Assembly (NCBI RefSeq): GCF_040730185.1
Contig: NZ_CP160402.1
Coordinates: 6,510,001 to 6,574,000 of the forward strand
DNA: 64,000 nt
Origin: Streptomyces sp. Je 1-332
Lineage (GTDB): Bacteria > Actinomycetota > Actinomycetes > Streptomycetales > Streptomycetaceae
Direction: 5' to 3'
The position numbers were made by a program, and so were the translations under genes. Below are positions 33,200 through 41,409 of the stretch, piece by piece. Numbering within the stretch: the first letter of the stretch is position 1; each line of letters begins with the position of its first letter. The notes below the pieces were generated by a model, which ran no database searches, was not told the DNA's origin, and saw only the letters and a program-made list of their open reading frames with translations.

Positions 33200-35590
33200 A
33201 TGGCTGGAACCAAGACCACCACGGGCGCGCCCACCGAAGTCACCCAGAAGCACAACAAGGGCGGCATCGGAGAGTCCACGCTCCGCCCCGACGGCACCCT
33301 CAAGGTCACCGGCGAGTTCGCCTACTCCTCGGACATGTGGCACGAGGACATGCTCTGGGGCCAGACGCTCCGCAGCACCGTCGCGCACGCCGAGATCGTC
33401 TCGATCGACACCGTCGAGGCGCTCAAGACTCCGGGCGTGTACGCCGTCCTGACGTACGACGACCTGCCCGCCGAGATGAAGAACTACGGCCTGGAGATCC
33501 AGGACACCCCGGTGCTCGCGCACGGCAAGGTCCGGCACCACGGTGAGCCGGTCGCCCTGGTGGCGGCCGACCACCCGGAGACCGCCCGCCGTGCCGCCGC
33601 GAAGATCGTGGTCGAGTACAAGGAACTGCCCCTCATCACCGACGAGGCCTCGGCGACCGCTCCGGACGCCGTGCTCGTGCACGAGGGCCGCGACGACCAC
33701 CACATCGGTCACGTCCCGCACCCCAACATCGTGCACCGCCAGCCGATCGTCCGCGGCAACGCCGAAGAGGCCGCCAAGAAGGCCGACTTCATCGTCAAGG
33801 GCGAGTACACCTTCGGCATGCAGGACCAGGCCTTCCTCGGCCCGGAGTCCGGCCTCGCCGTACCGTCCGAGGACGGCGGCGTCGAGCTGTACGTCGCCAC
33901 CCAGTGGCTGCACTCCGACCTCGACCAGATCGCCCCCGTCCTCGGCCTGCCCAAGGACAAGGTGCGCATGACGCTCTCCGGCGTCGGCGGCGCGTTCGGC
34001 GGCCGTGAAGACATCTCGATGCAGATCCACGCCTGCCTCCTGGCGCTGCGCACCGGCAAGCCGGTCAAGATCGTCTACAACCGGTTCGAGTCCTTCTTCG
34101 GCCACGTGCACCGCCACCCGGCGAAGCTGTACTACGAGCACGGCGCCACCAAGGACGGCAAGCTCACGCACATGAAGTGCAAGATCGTCCTGGACGGCGG
34201 CGCCTACGCGTCGGCCTCCCCGGCGGTCGTGGGCAACGCCTCGTCCCTGTCGGTCGGTCCGTACGTGATCGAGGACGTCGACATCGAGGCGATCGCCCTC
34301 TACTCCAACAACCCGCCGTGCGGCGCGATGCGCGGATTCGGCGCCGTCCAGGCCTGCTTCGCCTACGAGGCCCAGATGGACAAGCTCGCCGACAAGGTGG
34401 GCATGGACCGGGTCGAGTTCCGCCAGCTCAACGCCATGTCGCAGGGCACGCTCCTGCCGACGGGCCAGTCGGTCGACTCGCCGGCCCCGGTCGCCGAGAT
34501 CCTGCGCCGCGTCAAGGCCCGCCCGATGCCGCCCGAGCGCCAGTGGGAGTCCAGCGAGGGCGCCGACGTCCGCGCGTTGCCCGGCGGACTCTCCAACACC
34601 ACGCACGGCGAAGGCGTCGTCCGCGGTGTCGGCTACGCGGTCGGCATCAAGAACGTCGGCTTCTCCGAGGGCTTCGACGACTACTCCACCGCCAAGGTGC
34701 GCATGGAGGTCATCAACGGCGAGCCGGTCGCCACCGTGCACACCGCGATGGCGGAGGTCGGCCAGGGCGGCATCACCGTCCACGCGCAGATCGCCCGCAC
34801 CGAGCTCGGCGTCCAGCAGGTGACCATCCACCCCGCCGACACCCAGGTGGGCTCCGCAGGGTCGACGTCCGCGTCCCGTCAGACGTACGTCACCGGTGGC
34901 GCGGTCAAGAACTCCTGCGAGCTCGTCCGCGAGAAGGTCCTGGAGATCGGCCGCCGCAAGTTCGGCTCGTACCACCCCGCGTGGGCCACCGCCGAGCTGG
35001 TCCTCGAAGGCGGCAAGGTCCTCACCGACGGCGGCGAGGCCCTCGCGGACCTGGCCGAGCTGCTCGACGGCGAGAGCGTCGAGGTCGAGGCCGAGTGGCG
35101 GCACCGTCCGACCGTGGCCTTCGACCTGAAGACCGGTCAGGGCAACGGCCACGTCCAGTACTCGTTCGCCGCGCACCGCGCGGTCGTCGAGGTGGACACC
35201 GAGCTCGGCCTGGTCAAGGTCATCGAGCTGGCCACCGCGCAGGACGTCGGCAAGGCGCTCAACCCGCTCTCCGTGGTCGGTCAGATCCAGGGTGGTACCA
35301 CCCAGGGCCTGGGCGTCGCGGTGATGGAGGAGATCATCGTCGACCCGAAGACCGCGAAGGTGCGCAACCCCTCCTTCACGGACTACCTCATCCCGACCAT
35401 CCTCGACACGCCGACCATCCCCGTCGACGTACTCGAACTGGCGGACCCGAACGCGCCCTACGGCCTGCGCGGCATGGGCGAGGCCCCGACCCTCTCGTCG
35501 ACCCCGGCCGTCCTCGCGGCGATCCGGAACGCGACGGGTCTGGAGCTGAACAGGACGCCGGTACGTCCCGAACACCTCACCGGTACCTGA
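33200..35590 (+). CDS. Xanthine dehydrogenase, molybdopterin-binding catalytic subunit
   Basis: A 796-residue catalytic subunit. The substrate and Moco motifs of the family are visible in order: GKVRHHGEPVALVAA, GVGGAFGGRED, CGAMRGFGAVQ, the Moco-binding EVGQGGITVHAQI and the active-site Glu761 in GLRGMGEAPTL. ATG 33200 follows the iron-sulfur gene stop by 2 bp. It oxidises hypoxanthine and xanthine towards urate. Assignment to purines rests on context (PucR, NCS2 permease, XdhC), since the molybdenum hydroxylase family also includes CO and nicotinate enzymes. Confidence 0.9.
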   Translation: MAGTKTTTGAPTEVTQKHNKGGIGESTLRPDGTLKVTGEFAYSSDMWHEDMLWGQTLRSTVAHAEIVSIDTVEALKTPGVYAVLTYDDLPAEMKNYGLEIQDTPVLAHGKVRHHGEPVALVAADHPETARRAAAKIVVEYKELPLITDEASATAPDAVLVHEGRDDHHIGHVPHPNIVHRQPIVRGNAEEAAKKADFIVKGEYTFGMQDQAFLGPESGLAVPSEDGGVELYVATQWLHSDLDQIAPVLGLPKDKVRMTLSGVGGAFGGREDISMQIHACLLALRTGKPVKIVYNRFESFFGHVHRHPAKLYYEHGATKDGKLTHMKCKIVLDGGAYASASPAVVGNASSLSVGPYVIEDVDIEAIALYSNNPPCGAMRGFGAVQACFAYEAQMDKLADKVGMDRVEFRQLNAMSQGTLLPTGQSVDSPAPVAEILRRVKARPMPPERQWESSEGADVRALPGGLSNTTHGEGVVRGVGYAVGIKNVGFSEGFDDYSTAKVRMEVINGEPVATVHTAMAEVGQGGITVHAQIARTELGVQQVTIHPADTQVGSAGSTSASRQTYVTGGAVKNSCELVREKVLEIGRRKFGSYHPAWATAELVLEGGKVLTDGGEALADLAELLDGESVEVEAEWRHRPTVAFDLKTGQGNGHVQYSFAAHRAVVEVDTELGLVKVIELATAQDVGKALNPLSVVGQIQGGTTQGLGVAVMEEIIVDPKTAKVRNPSFTDYLIPTILDTPTIPVDVLELADPNAPYGLRGMGEAPTLSSTPAVLAAIRNATGLELNRTPVRPEHLTGT

Positions 35591-35600
35591 TCCCAAGATC

Positions 35601-35663
35601 TCTCCGGGCGGCGCGTGCCTCCCACGGAACGTCACACTTCCCCTCGCCCGTGCCGCCCGGAGA
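35601..35663 (+). terminator. Long-loop hairpin between xanthine dehydrogenase and purine permease genes
   Basis: TCTCCGGGCGGC (35601-35612) and GCCGCCCGGAGA (35652-35663) are perfect 12-bp arms 39 nt apart, beginning 11 bp after the catalytic-subunit stop. It may end or attenuate the enzyme transcript. The rest of the 292-bp gap holds a short CACCCACGCA-type tandem repeat (about 35704-35739) and the leader of the permease gene, but no gene. Confidence 0.55.
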
Positions 35664-35882
35664 ACCCCAGTACCGCACCGCTCGCGGTCATCGCAGTACC
35701 TGAGCAGCACCCACGCACCACCCACGCAGCACCCACGCTCTTCGGAGCCCCAGTTCGTCTCGGGCCGTCCCCCGGGTCGTGCAGCCAAACGCACCATCCC
35801 AAATCCCGCAGTCTCCACAGGCCCAACCCTTGTTCGATCAGCCTGTTGCGGGTGCCCCTATGAACCTTGGGAGTTAGGCACC

Positions 35883-37361
35883 ATGACCCAGCAGTCAACG
35901 GAGCCGAAGACCACGGCAGCGGACGCCGGCAACGGCACGCGCGTCCCCGCCGGCAGGTCCTGGCTCGACCGGTATTTCCACATAACCCAGAGAGGGTCGA
36001 CGGTCGGTCGGGAGGTGCGTGGCGGCATCACCACCTTCATGGCGATGGCCTACATCATCCTTCTGAACCCCGTGATCCTCTCGGTCCCCGACGCCACGGG
36101 ACACCGGCTCGACGGTGATCAGCTGACCACCGCCACCGTCTTCGCGGCGGCCGCCACCACCATCGTCATGGGCATCCTGGGCAACGTGCCGCTCGCCCTC
36201 GCGGCGGGACTCAGCGTCTCCGCCGTCATGGCCTTCCAGGTCGCCCCGGAGATGACCTGGGGCAACGCGATGGCGATGTGCCTCATCTACGGCGCCATCA
36301 TCATCCTGCTGGTCCTCACCGGCCTGCGGTCCCTGATCATGGACGCGATTCCCCTGGCACTGAAGCACGCCATCACCATGGGCATCGGCATGTTCGTCAC
36401 GCTGATCGGCCTGGTCCAGGCGGGCTTCGTCACCTCGATGCCGTCCGAGCACGGCGACATGGGGTCGAAGCCGATCCAGTTGGGCATCGACGACAAGCTC
36501 ATGGGCTGGCCCGTCCTGTGCTTCGCCGTCACCGTCCTGCTGATCTTCCTGCTCCAGGTCCGCAAGGTCCCGGGCGCGATCCTCATCGGCATCGTCGGCG
36601 GCACCGTCTTCGCCGCGATCGTGAACCAGCTCGCGGGCATGAACGCCAAGGACTGGGGCCTGAACGCCCCGGAGCTCAGCGGCTCCATCGTCTCGAGCCC
36701 CGACTTCGGCCTCTTCGGCGAGGTGTCCTTCAGCGGCATCGGTGACATCGGCGGCATCACCGTGGGTGTCATCGTCTTCACCCTGGTCCTCGCCGGCTTC
36801 TTCGACGCCATGGGAACCATCATCGGCATCGGCCAGCAGGCCAACCTCGCCGACAAGGACGGCAAGATGCCGGGTCTGAACAAGGCCCTGGCGATCGACG
36901 GTGCCGGTGGCGTCGTCGGTGGTTTCGCCGGTGCCTCCGGCCAGACCGTCTTCGTCGAGTCCACCGCGGGTGTCGGCGACGGCGCGCGCACCGGCTTCGC
37001 GAGCGTCGTCACCGGTCTCGCGTTCGCGCTCTGCCTCTTCTTCACCCCGCTCGCCCAGCTCATCCCGACCCAGGTCGCGTCCGCCGCCCTCGTCGTCATC
37101 GGCGCGATGATGCTGAGCAACGCCCGGCACATCGACTGGACCGACCAGGCCACCGCCATTCCGGTGTTCCTGACCACGGTCCTGATGCCGTTCACGTACT
37201 CGATCACGGTGGGTATCGCGGCCGGTGTCATCGCCCACGTCCTGATCAAGGCCGTCCAGGGCAGGGCCCGCGAGATCGGCTGGCTGATGTGGGTGCTCGC
37301 GCTCGTGTTCCTCGCCTTCTTCGCGCTCCATCCGATCGAGAACTGGATGGGCGTCAAGTAG
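35883..37361 (+). CDS. NCS2-family purine permease (AzgA-like)
   Basis: A 492-residue membrane protein with about 12-14 hydrophobic segments. The N-terminus DRYFHITQRGSTVGREVRGG followed by TTFMAMAYIILLNPVIL is the hallmark of the AzgA branch of NCS2 (adenine/guanine/hypoxanthine transporters). The family signature near the middle is GFFDAMGTIIGIGQQA, and GAGGVVGGFAGASGQTVFVES is the matching segment. It imports purine bases in symport with protons and so feeds the adjacent xanthine dehydrogenase. GGGAG lies about 12 nt upstream of ATG 35883. XdhC follows after 36 bp, probably in the same transcript. Confidence 0.92.
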   Translation: MTQQSTEPKTTAADAGNGTRVPAGRSWLDRYFHITQRGSTVGREVRGGITTFMAMAYIILLNPVILSVPDATGHRLDGDQLTTATVFAAAATTIVMGILGNVPLALAAGLSVSAVMAFQVAPEMTWGNAMAMCLIYGAIIILLVLTGLRSLIMDAIPLALKHAITMGIGMFVTLIGLVQAGFVTSMPSEHGDMGSKPIQLGIDDKLMGWPVLCFAVTVLLIFLLQVRKVPGAILIGIVGGTVFAAIVNQLAGMNAKDWGLNAPELSGSIVSSPDFGLFGEVSFSGIGDIGGITVGVIVFTLVLAGFFDAMGTIIGIGQQANLADKDGKMPGLNKALAIDGAGGVVGGFAGASGQTVFVESTAGVGDGARTGFASVVTGLAFALCLFFTPLAQLIPTQVASAALVVIGAMMLSNARHIDWTDQATAIPVFLTTVLMPFTYSITVGIAAGVIAHVLIKAVQGRAREIGWLMWVLALVFLAFFALHPIENWMGVK

Positions 37362-37397
37362 CCCATCCTGGAATCACACACCCGTTAGGAGACGGAC

Positions 37398-38555
37398 ATG
37401 CTGGACATCGCCGCGGAGCTGAACCGGTGGGTCGAGCAGGGACGCGACTTCGCCGTCGCCACCGTGGTGGCGGTCGGCGGCAGCGCGCCCCGGCAGCCCG
37501 GCGCGGCCCTGGCCGTCGACTCCGACGGCACGGCGATCGGCTCCGTCTCCGGCGGGTGTGTGGAAGGCGCCGTCTACGACCTGTGTCAACAGGCGCTCGA
37601 AGACGGCGAGAGCGTCCTCGAACGCTTCGGATACAGCGACGAGGACGCCTTCGCCGTGGGCCTGACCTGCGGCGGAATCATCGACATCCTCGTCACCCCG
37701 GTCCGCGCGGACTCCTCCGTGCGGCCGGTCGTCGCGTCCGCCCTCGCGGCGGCCGCGTCGGGCGAGGCCTCGGCCGTCGCCCGCATCACCTCCGGGCCCG
37801 CGGACCTCGTGGGCCGGGCTCTTCTCGTACGTTCCGACGCCGACGCCCCTCATGAGGGCGGCCTCGGCGGACACCCCGAACTGGACCGCACCGCGGCGGG
37901 CGAGGCCCGCGCGATGCTGGACGCGGGGCGCACCGGCACAGTGGAGATCGGTGAGGACGGATCGCGCTGCGGGCAGCCGCTCACGCTCCTCGTCGAGTCG
38001 AGCGTCCCGCCGCCCCGCATGATCGTGTTCGGCGCGATCGACTTCGCGTCGGCGCTCGTCAGGATCGGCAAGTTCCTCGGCTACCGCGTGAGCGTCTGCG
38101 ACGCGCGGCCCGTCTTCGCCACGGCGGCCCGCTTCCCGGACGCGGACGAGATCGTCGTCGAGTGGCCCCACAAGTACCTGGAGCGGACGGAGGTCGACGG
38201 CCGCACCGTCCTGTGCGTCCTGACGCACGACGCCAAGTTCGACGTGCCCCTGCTCGAACTCGCCCTGCGCCTCCCGGTCGCCTACGTCGGCGCCATGGGA
38301 TCGCGCCGCACACACGAGGACCGCAACAAGCGGCTGCGCGAAGTGGGCGTCAGCGAGCTGGAGTTGACCCGGCTCCGCTCGCCCATCGGCCTCGACCTGG
38401 GGGCGCGTACCCCGGAGGAGACGGCCCTCTCCATCGCCGCGGAGATCGTCGCGAACCGGCGGGGCGGCAGCGGGGTCTCGCTGACGGGCGCGCACACGCC
38501 GATCCACCACGAGGGCGCGCGGCGTCCGGCCGGGCGCATCGGATCGGTGGCCTGA
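37398..38555 (+). CDS. XdhC/CoxI family molybdenum-cofactor insertion factor
   Basis: A 385-residue protein of the XdhC/CoxI family, which binds Moco, helps convert it to the sulfurated form and delivers it to xanthine dehydrogenase. The N-terminal XdhC_CoxI domain shows ATVVAVGGSAPRQPGAALAV and GSVSGGCVEGAVYDL with its conserved Cys. The C-terminal Rossmann domain shows MIVFGAIDFASAL, TVLCVLTHDAKFDVPLL and VAYVGAMGSRRTHEDR. It ends the purine operon. GGAGAC precedes ATG 37398. Confidence 0.9.
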   Translation: MLDIAAELNRWVEQGRDFAVATVVAVGGSAPRQPGAALAVDSDGTAIGSVSGGCVEGAVYDLCQQALEDGESVLERFGYSDEDAFAVGLTCGGIIDILVTPVRADSSVRPVVASALAAAASGEASAVARITSGPADLVGRALLVRSDADAPHEGGLGGHPELDRTAAGEARAMLDAGRTGTVEIGEDGSRCGQPLTLLVESSVPPPRMIVFGAIDFASALVRIGKFLGYRVSVCDARPVFATAARFPDADEIVVEWPHKYLERTEVDGRTVLCVLTHDAKFDVPLLELALRLPVAYVGAMGSRRTHEDRNKRLREVGVSELELTRLRSPIGLDLGARTPEETALSIAAEIVANRRGGSGVSLTGAHTPIHHEGARRPAGRIGSVA

Positions 38556-38649
38556 CGCCAGGGGCCGGTGGGTCGAGCGTCCGGGGTCGGTGGCCTGACG
38601 TCTCCGGTCGGACAGATCCACGGGTTCATGACATGCGCCTGCTACGTTG

Positions 38650-38675
38650 CGTCACATAATGCCCATTATGTGACG
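38650..38675. promoter_or_regulatory. Perfect 26-bp palindrome before the FAD monooxygenase gene
   Basis: CGTCACATAATG and CATTATGTGACG are perfect 12-bp arms around CC, ending 13 bp before GTG 38689 and overlapping AT-rich hexamers (CATAAT, CATTAT) that could be the -10. Its AT content stands out sharply from its surroundings. It is very probably the operator of a dimeric repressor (MarR, TetR or GntR type) that is not identifiable in the window. Confidence 0.75.
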
Positions 38676-38688
38676 TACGGGAGCGTTT

Positions 38689-39945
38689 GTGAAAGTCGCC
38701 TGCGTCGGTGGCGGGCCCGCCGCCCTCTACCTCTCGATCCTGCTCAAGCGGCAGGACCCGTCCCACGACATCACCGTCCACGAGCGCAACCCGGCCGGGT
38801 CCACCTACGGCTGGGGCGTCACCTACTGGGGCGGCCTGCGCGACAAGCTCCGCGCCGGTGACCCCGAGTCCGCGCGCGCCATCAGCGAGCACTCGGTCCG
38901 CTGGAGCGACGGCGTCGCGCACGTCGGCGACCGCAGAACCGTCCACCACGGGGACGAGGGCTTCGGCATCGGCCGCCACCGGCTCCTCGACATCCTCACG
39001 AACCGGGCCCGGGACCTCGGCGTACGCGTCGAGTTCGAGCGGGAGATCACCGACGCGGCCCAGCTGCCCGACGCCGATCTGATCGTCGCCGCCGACGGCG
39101 TCAGGAGCGCGCTGCGCGAGCGCCACACCGGTCACTTCGGAGCCGAGGTCGCACTCGGCCGCAACAAGTACATCTGGCTCGGCACCACCAAGGTCTTCGA
39201 CTCCTTCACCTTCGCCTTCGTGGAGACCGCGCACGGCTGGATCTGGTGCTACGGCTACCGCTTCAGCGACGAGCGGAGCACCTGCGTCATCGAGTGCTCC
39301 CCGGAGACCTGGACGGGCCTTCGTCTGCACGAGGCGAGCGAGGCCGAAGGGCTCGCCCTCCTGGAGCGGCTCTTCGCGGGGCCCTTGGACGGGCATCGTC
39401 TGATCGGCCGCGCGCACGCCGACGGCAGCGCGCAGTGGCTCAACTTCCGGACGCTGACCAACCGGACGTGGCACCGCGGCAACGTGGTCCTGCTCGGCGA
39501 CGCCGCCCACACCACGCACTACTCGATCGGCGCGGGCACGACGCTCGCCCTGGAGGACGCGATCGCCTTGGCGGGCGCGCTACGGGGGAGCGATGCGCTG
39601 CGGGGGAGCGATGCGCTGCGGGGAGGCCCGCGGCTCACTCCCGCTCTCGCGCGCTACGAGCGGGAGCGGCGCGCCGCCCTGCTCTCCGTGCAGAGCGCGG
39701 CGCGCTACAGCGCCCAGTGGTACGAGAACCTGCCGCGCTACATCGGCCTCGACCCGGCCCAGATGTTCGCGCTCCTCGGCCAGCGCCACTCCCCGCTGCT
39801 CCCGCACGTCCCGCCGCAGCTGTACTACCGGATCGACCGCGCCGCCGAGCAGTTGGAGCCGCTGCGCAGGATGAAGCGCTGGCTGGGCCCGAGGGTTGCC
39901 CGCACCCTGCACGGCCGCTCGCGCCCGCAGACTCCTCGGGGCTGA
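38689..39945 (+). CDS. FAD-dependent aromatic monooxygenase (salicylyl-/anthraniloyl-CoA hydroxylase-like)
   Basis: A 418-residue class A flavin monooxygenase. FAD motifs are the N-terminal GGGPAALYLSILLKR, the DG motif IVAADGVRSALRE near 140, and GDAAHTTHYSIGAGTTLALE near 270. The GWGVTYWG stretch after the first motif and general layout resemble the N-terminal half of anthraniloyl-CoA and salicylyl-CoA hydroxylases. GGGAG sits 5 nt before GTG 38689. An 18-bp in-frame duplication (39580-39615) gives a repeated LRGSDA. A perfect 26-bp operator-like palindrome lies upstream. No other aromatic-degradation gene is adjacent, so the substrate is open. Confidence 0.82.
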   Translation: MKVACVGGGPAALYLSILLKRQDPSHDITVHERNPAGSTYGWGVTYWGGLRDKLRAGDPESARAISEHSVRWSDGVAHVGDRRTVHHGDEGFGIGRHRLLDILTNRARDLGVRVEFEREITDAAQLPDADLIVAADGVRSALRERHTGHFGAEVALGRNKYIWLGTTKVFDSFTFAFVETAHGWIWCYGYRFSDERSTCVIECSPETWTGLRLHEASEAEGLALLERLFAGPLDGHRLIGRAHADGSAQWLNFRTLTNRTWHRGNVVLLGDAAHTTHYSIGAGTTLALEDAIALAGALRGSDALRGSDALRGGPRLTPALARYERERRAALLSVQSAARYSAQWYENLPRYIGLDPAQMFALLGQRHSPLLPHVPPQLYYRIDRAAEQLEPLRRMKRWLGPRVARTLHGRSRPQTPRG

Positions 39946-39983
39946 GCCGCGGCGCGCCGGGGCACGCGTACGGGCGCGGCGGG

Positions 39984-40442
39984 TCACGCGTACGGCCGCG
40001 GCGGGGGAGAGGTGAGCAGGCCGTCCACCGCCCGTCCGAACATGTGGCGCGCGGCGGCCCGGAGCACCCCGTCGAAGGCCCGCGGCAGCCACCGCACCCG
40101 CAGTTCCTCGCGCCAGACGACCGCCGAACCGGCAGTCCCCGGCCGGGCGGACACCTCGATCTCGGCCCACCCCGTCACGAACGAACCCCGCTTCTCCAGT
40201 CGGCACATGCCGCCGCCCTCCGTGGCGGGGCCCCACGTCACGACCTCCATCACGTCGTCGAACCCGAGGGGGCCGAGTCCGCTGCGGGCGACGAACACCG
40301 TGCCCTCGCCGCTGGGCGGGGGCGTGCGCACGGTGATCCGCGTCAGCGGCACCACATCGGCATGCCGCTCCCACGTGGTGAGCCGGCGCCAGACCTCGGC
40401 GGCGGGCAGAGACGATTCCCGCTCGATACGGAAGAGAGCCAC
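39984..40442 (-). CDS. SRPBCC (START-like) family protein
   Basis: A 152-residue helix-grip-fold protein: the N-terminal strand ALFRIERESSLPAAEVWRRLTTWERHADVVPLT, central strands (GRSGLGPLGFDDVMEV-type stretch, VTGWAEIEV) and the long C-terminal helix (AFDGVLRAAARHMFGRAVDGL) are typical of polyketide-cyclase/START-like proteins that hold hydrophobic ligands. No catalytic residue is obvious. It is convergent with the FAD monooxygenase and ends 38 bp from it. Confidence 0.78.
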   Translation of the reverse strand: MALFRIERESSLPAAEVWRRLTTWERHADVVPLTRITVRTPPPSGEGTVFVARSGLGPLGFDDVMEVVTWGPATEGGGMCRLEKRGSFVTGWAEIEVSARPGTAGSAVVWREELRVRWLPRAFDGVLRAAARHMFGRAVDGLLTSPPPRPYA

Positions 40443-40460
40443 ACGTCGATCCTGCCAGGG

Positions 40461-41264
40461 CTAGGGGCGGTAGACCTTCCCCGGCTCGGCCTTCCCCGGC
40501 GCGAGCAGCTGCGGAACCGTCACGAAGACGTAGCCGCGCTTCTTCAACGCGTCGATGATGCCCGGCACCGCGGGCACCGTCCCCTTGTAGATGTCGTGCA
40601 GCAGGATGATGCCGTCCCGCTTGGTCTGATCGATGACGCGCTTTCGGATCAGGGCGGAGTCGTTGGTCGTGTAGTCCTTGGCGGTGACGCTCCACAGGAC
40701 CTCCGAGAGGCCCTCCTCGCGCGCGATCTCGTTGACGTCGGGGTTGGTGCGGCCCTGCGGCGGGCGCATCAGCGTCGGCTCGTGGCCGGTCAGCTTCTCT
40801 ATCGCCTCGTCGGTCCTGCGCAGTTCCTCGCGCGCCTCGTCCGGCGTGATGTCAGTGAGGATCTTGTGCGACCACGTGTGGCTCGCCACCTCGTGCCCCT
40901 CGGCGGCCATGCGCTTCACCAGCTCGGGGTGCTCGGCGATGTGGTTCTTGCCGAGCAGGAAGAAGGTGGCCGGCACCTTCTCCTCCTTGAGGATGTCGAG
41001 CAGCCGCGGCGAGTTCTCGCTCGGCCCCGCGTCGAACGTCAGGGCCACGCACTTCGCCTTGCGGCAGTCGACCGTTCCCAGCTTCGCCTGGCGCTCGACG
41101 CTCACGGACGCCGCGTCCTTGCGGACGGAACTGGGCGCCGTCGTGTCCACCTTCGTGCATCCCGTCAGGGCGACGGCCATGACCGCGGAGGTCATGGCCG
41201 TCATGGAAGCGGCTCGACGGAACGCTGGGGTGGATCTCTTCATCTTGCTTTTCGCAGCAGGCAT
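40461..41264 (-). CDS. Lipoprotein polysaccharide deacetylase (NodB homology) with Asp-to-Ala change
   Basis: A 267-residue exported protein. Residues 1-36 form a lipoprotein signal ending in LTGC (Cys36). The NodB domain has motif 1 as TFDAGP (Asp78, then Ala79 where a metal-binding Asp is usual), motif 2 as SHTWSH (His129, His133), motif 3 as RPPQGRTN, and the terminal LLHDI. The altered motif 1 is known in some actinobacterial members, so activity may persist with changed metal binding. ATG 41264 is preceded by TATAGT 7 nt upstream, suggesting a leaderless transcript. It probably edits N-acetyl groups on cell-wall or capsule sugars. Confidence 0.85.
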   Translation of the reverse strand: MPAAKSKMKRSTPAFRRAASMTAMTSAVMAVALTGCTKVDTTAPSSVRKDAASVSVERQAKLGTVDCRKAKCVALTFDAGPSENSPRLLDILKEEKVPATFFLLGKNHIAEHPELVKRMAAEGHEVASHTWSHKILTDITPDEAREELRRTDEAIEKLTGHEPTLMRPPQGRTNPDVNEIAREEGLSEVLWSVTAKDYTTNDSALIRKRVIDQTKRDGIILLHDIYKGTVPAVPGIIDALKKRGYVFVTVPQLLAPGKAEPGKVYRP

Positions 41265-41271
41265 GGCGAGC

Positions 41272-41306
41272 ACTATACATAGCGTGTATAAACGCCATGT
41301 ATATAC
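41272..41306. promoter_or_regulatory. AT-rich promoter/operator with TGTATA half-sites
   Basis: TATACA (41274-41279) and TGTATA (41285-41290) form an inverted repeat with 5-nt spacer. TGTATA recurs at 41298-41303 inside the palindrome GTATATAC. On the minus strand, TATAGT (41277-41272) lies 7 nt before the deacetylase ATG and is a good -10. The repeated half-sites suggest a regulator acting on the deacetylase gene, possibly of the GntR/YtrA type. Confidence 0.5.
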
Positions 41307-41390
41307 GGGGTGCATAGACGTACGGAGGTCTCTAGTGGCCGTCCGTAAGGGCCCCTATTCAGGCGTCGACTCCCTAGCCCCGGAGAGAGG

Positions 41391-41401
41391 TATGTGACAT
41401 A
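41391..41401. promoter_or_regulatory. TATGTGACATA palindrome at the hydroxyproline operon promoter
   Basis: TATGT and ACATA flank a single G, 8 bp before GTG 41410, and overlap a plausible -10 (CATAGT, 41398-41403). A related TGACAT sequence lies upstream of the operon's own GntR gene (GTGACATTGC from 46463). GntR/FCD regulators bind short palindromes of this kind, so this is a candidate operator. Confidence 0.5.
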
Positions 41402-41409
41402 GTACTGAC

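Noticed and set aside
33179..35818. Minus-strand 879-codon frame opposite the xanthine dehydrogenase catalytic gene
   Set aside because: Low-complexity Asp/Val/Gly/Arg composition and full overlap with a clear enzyme gene mark it as an antisense shadow.
37374..38621. Minus-strand 415-codon frame opposite xdhC-type gene
   Set aside because: Composition is typical of antisense frames and the plus-strand XdhC motifs are clear.
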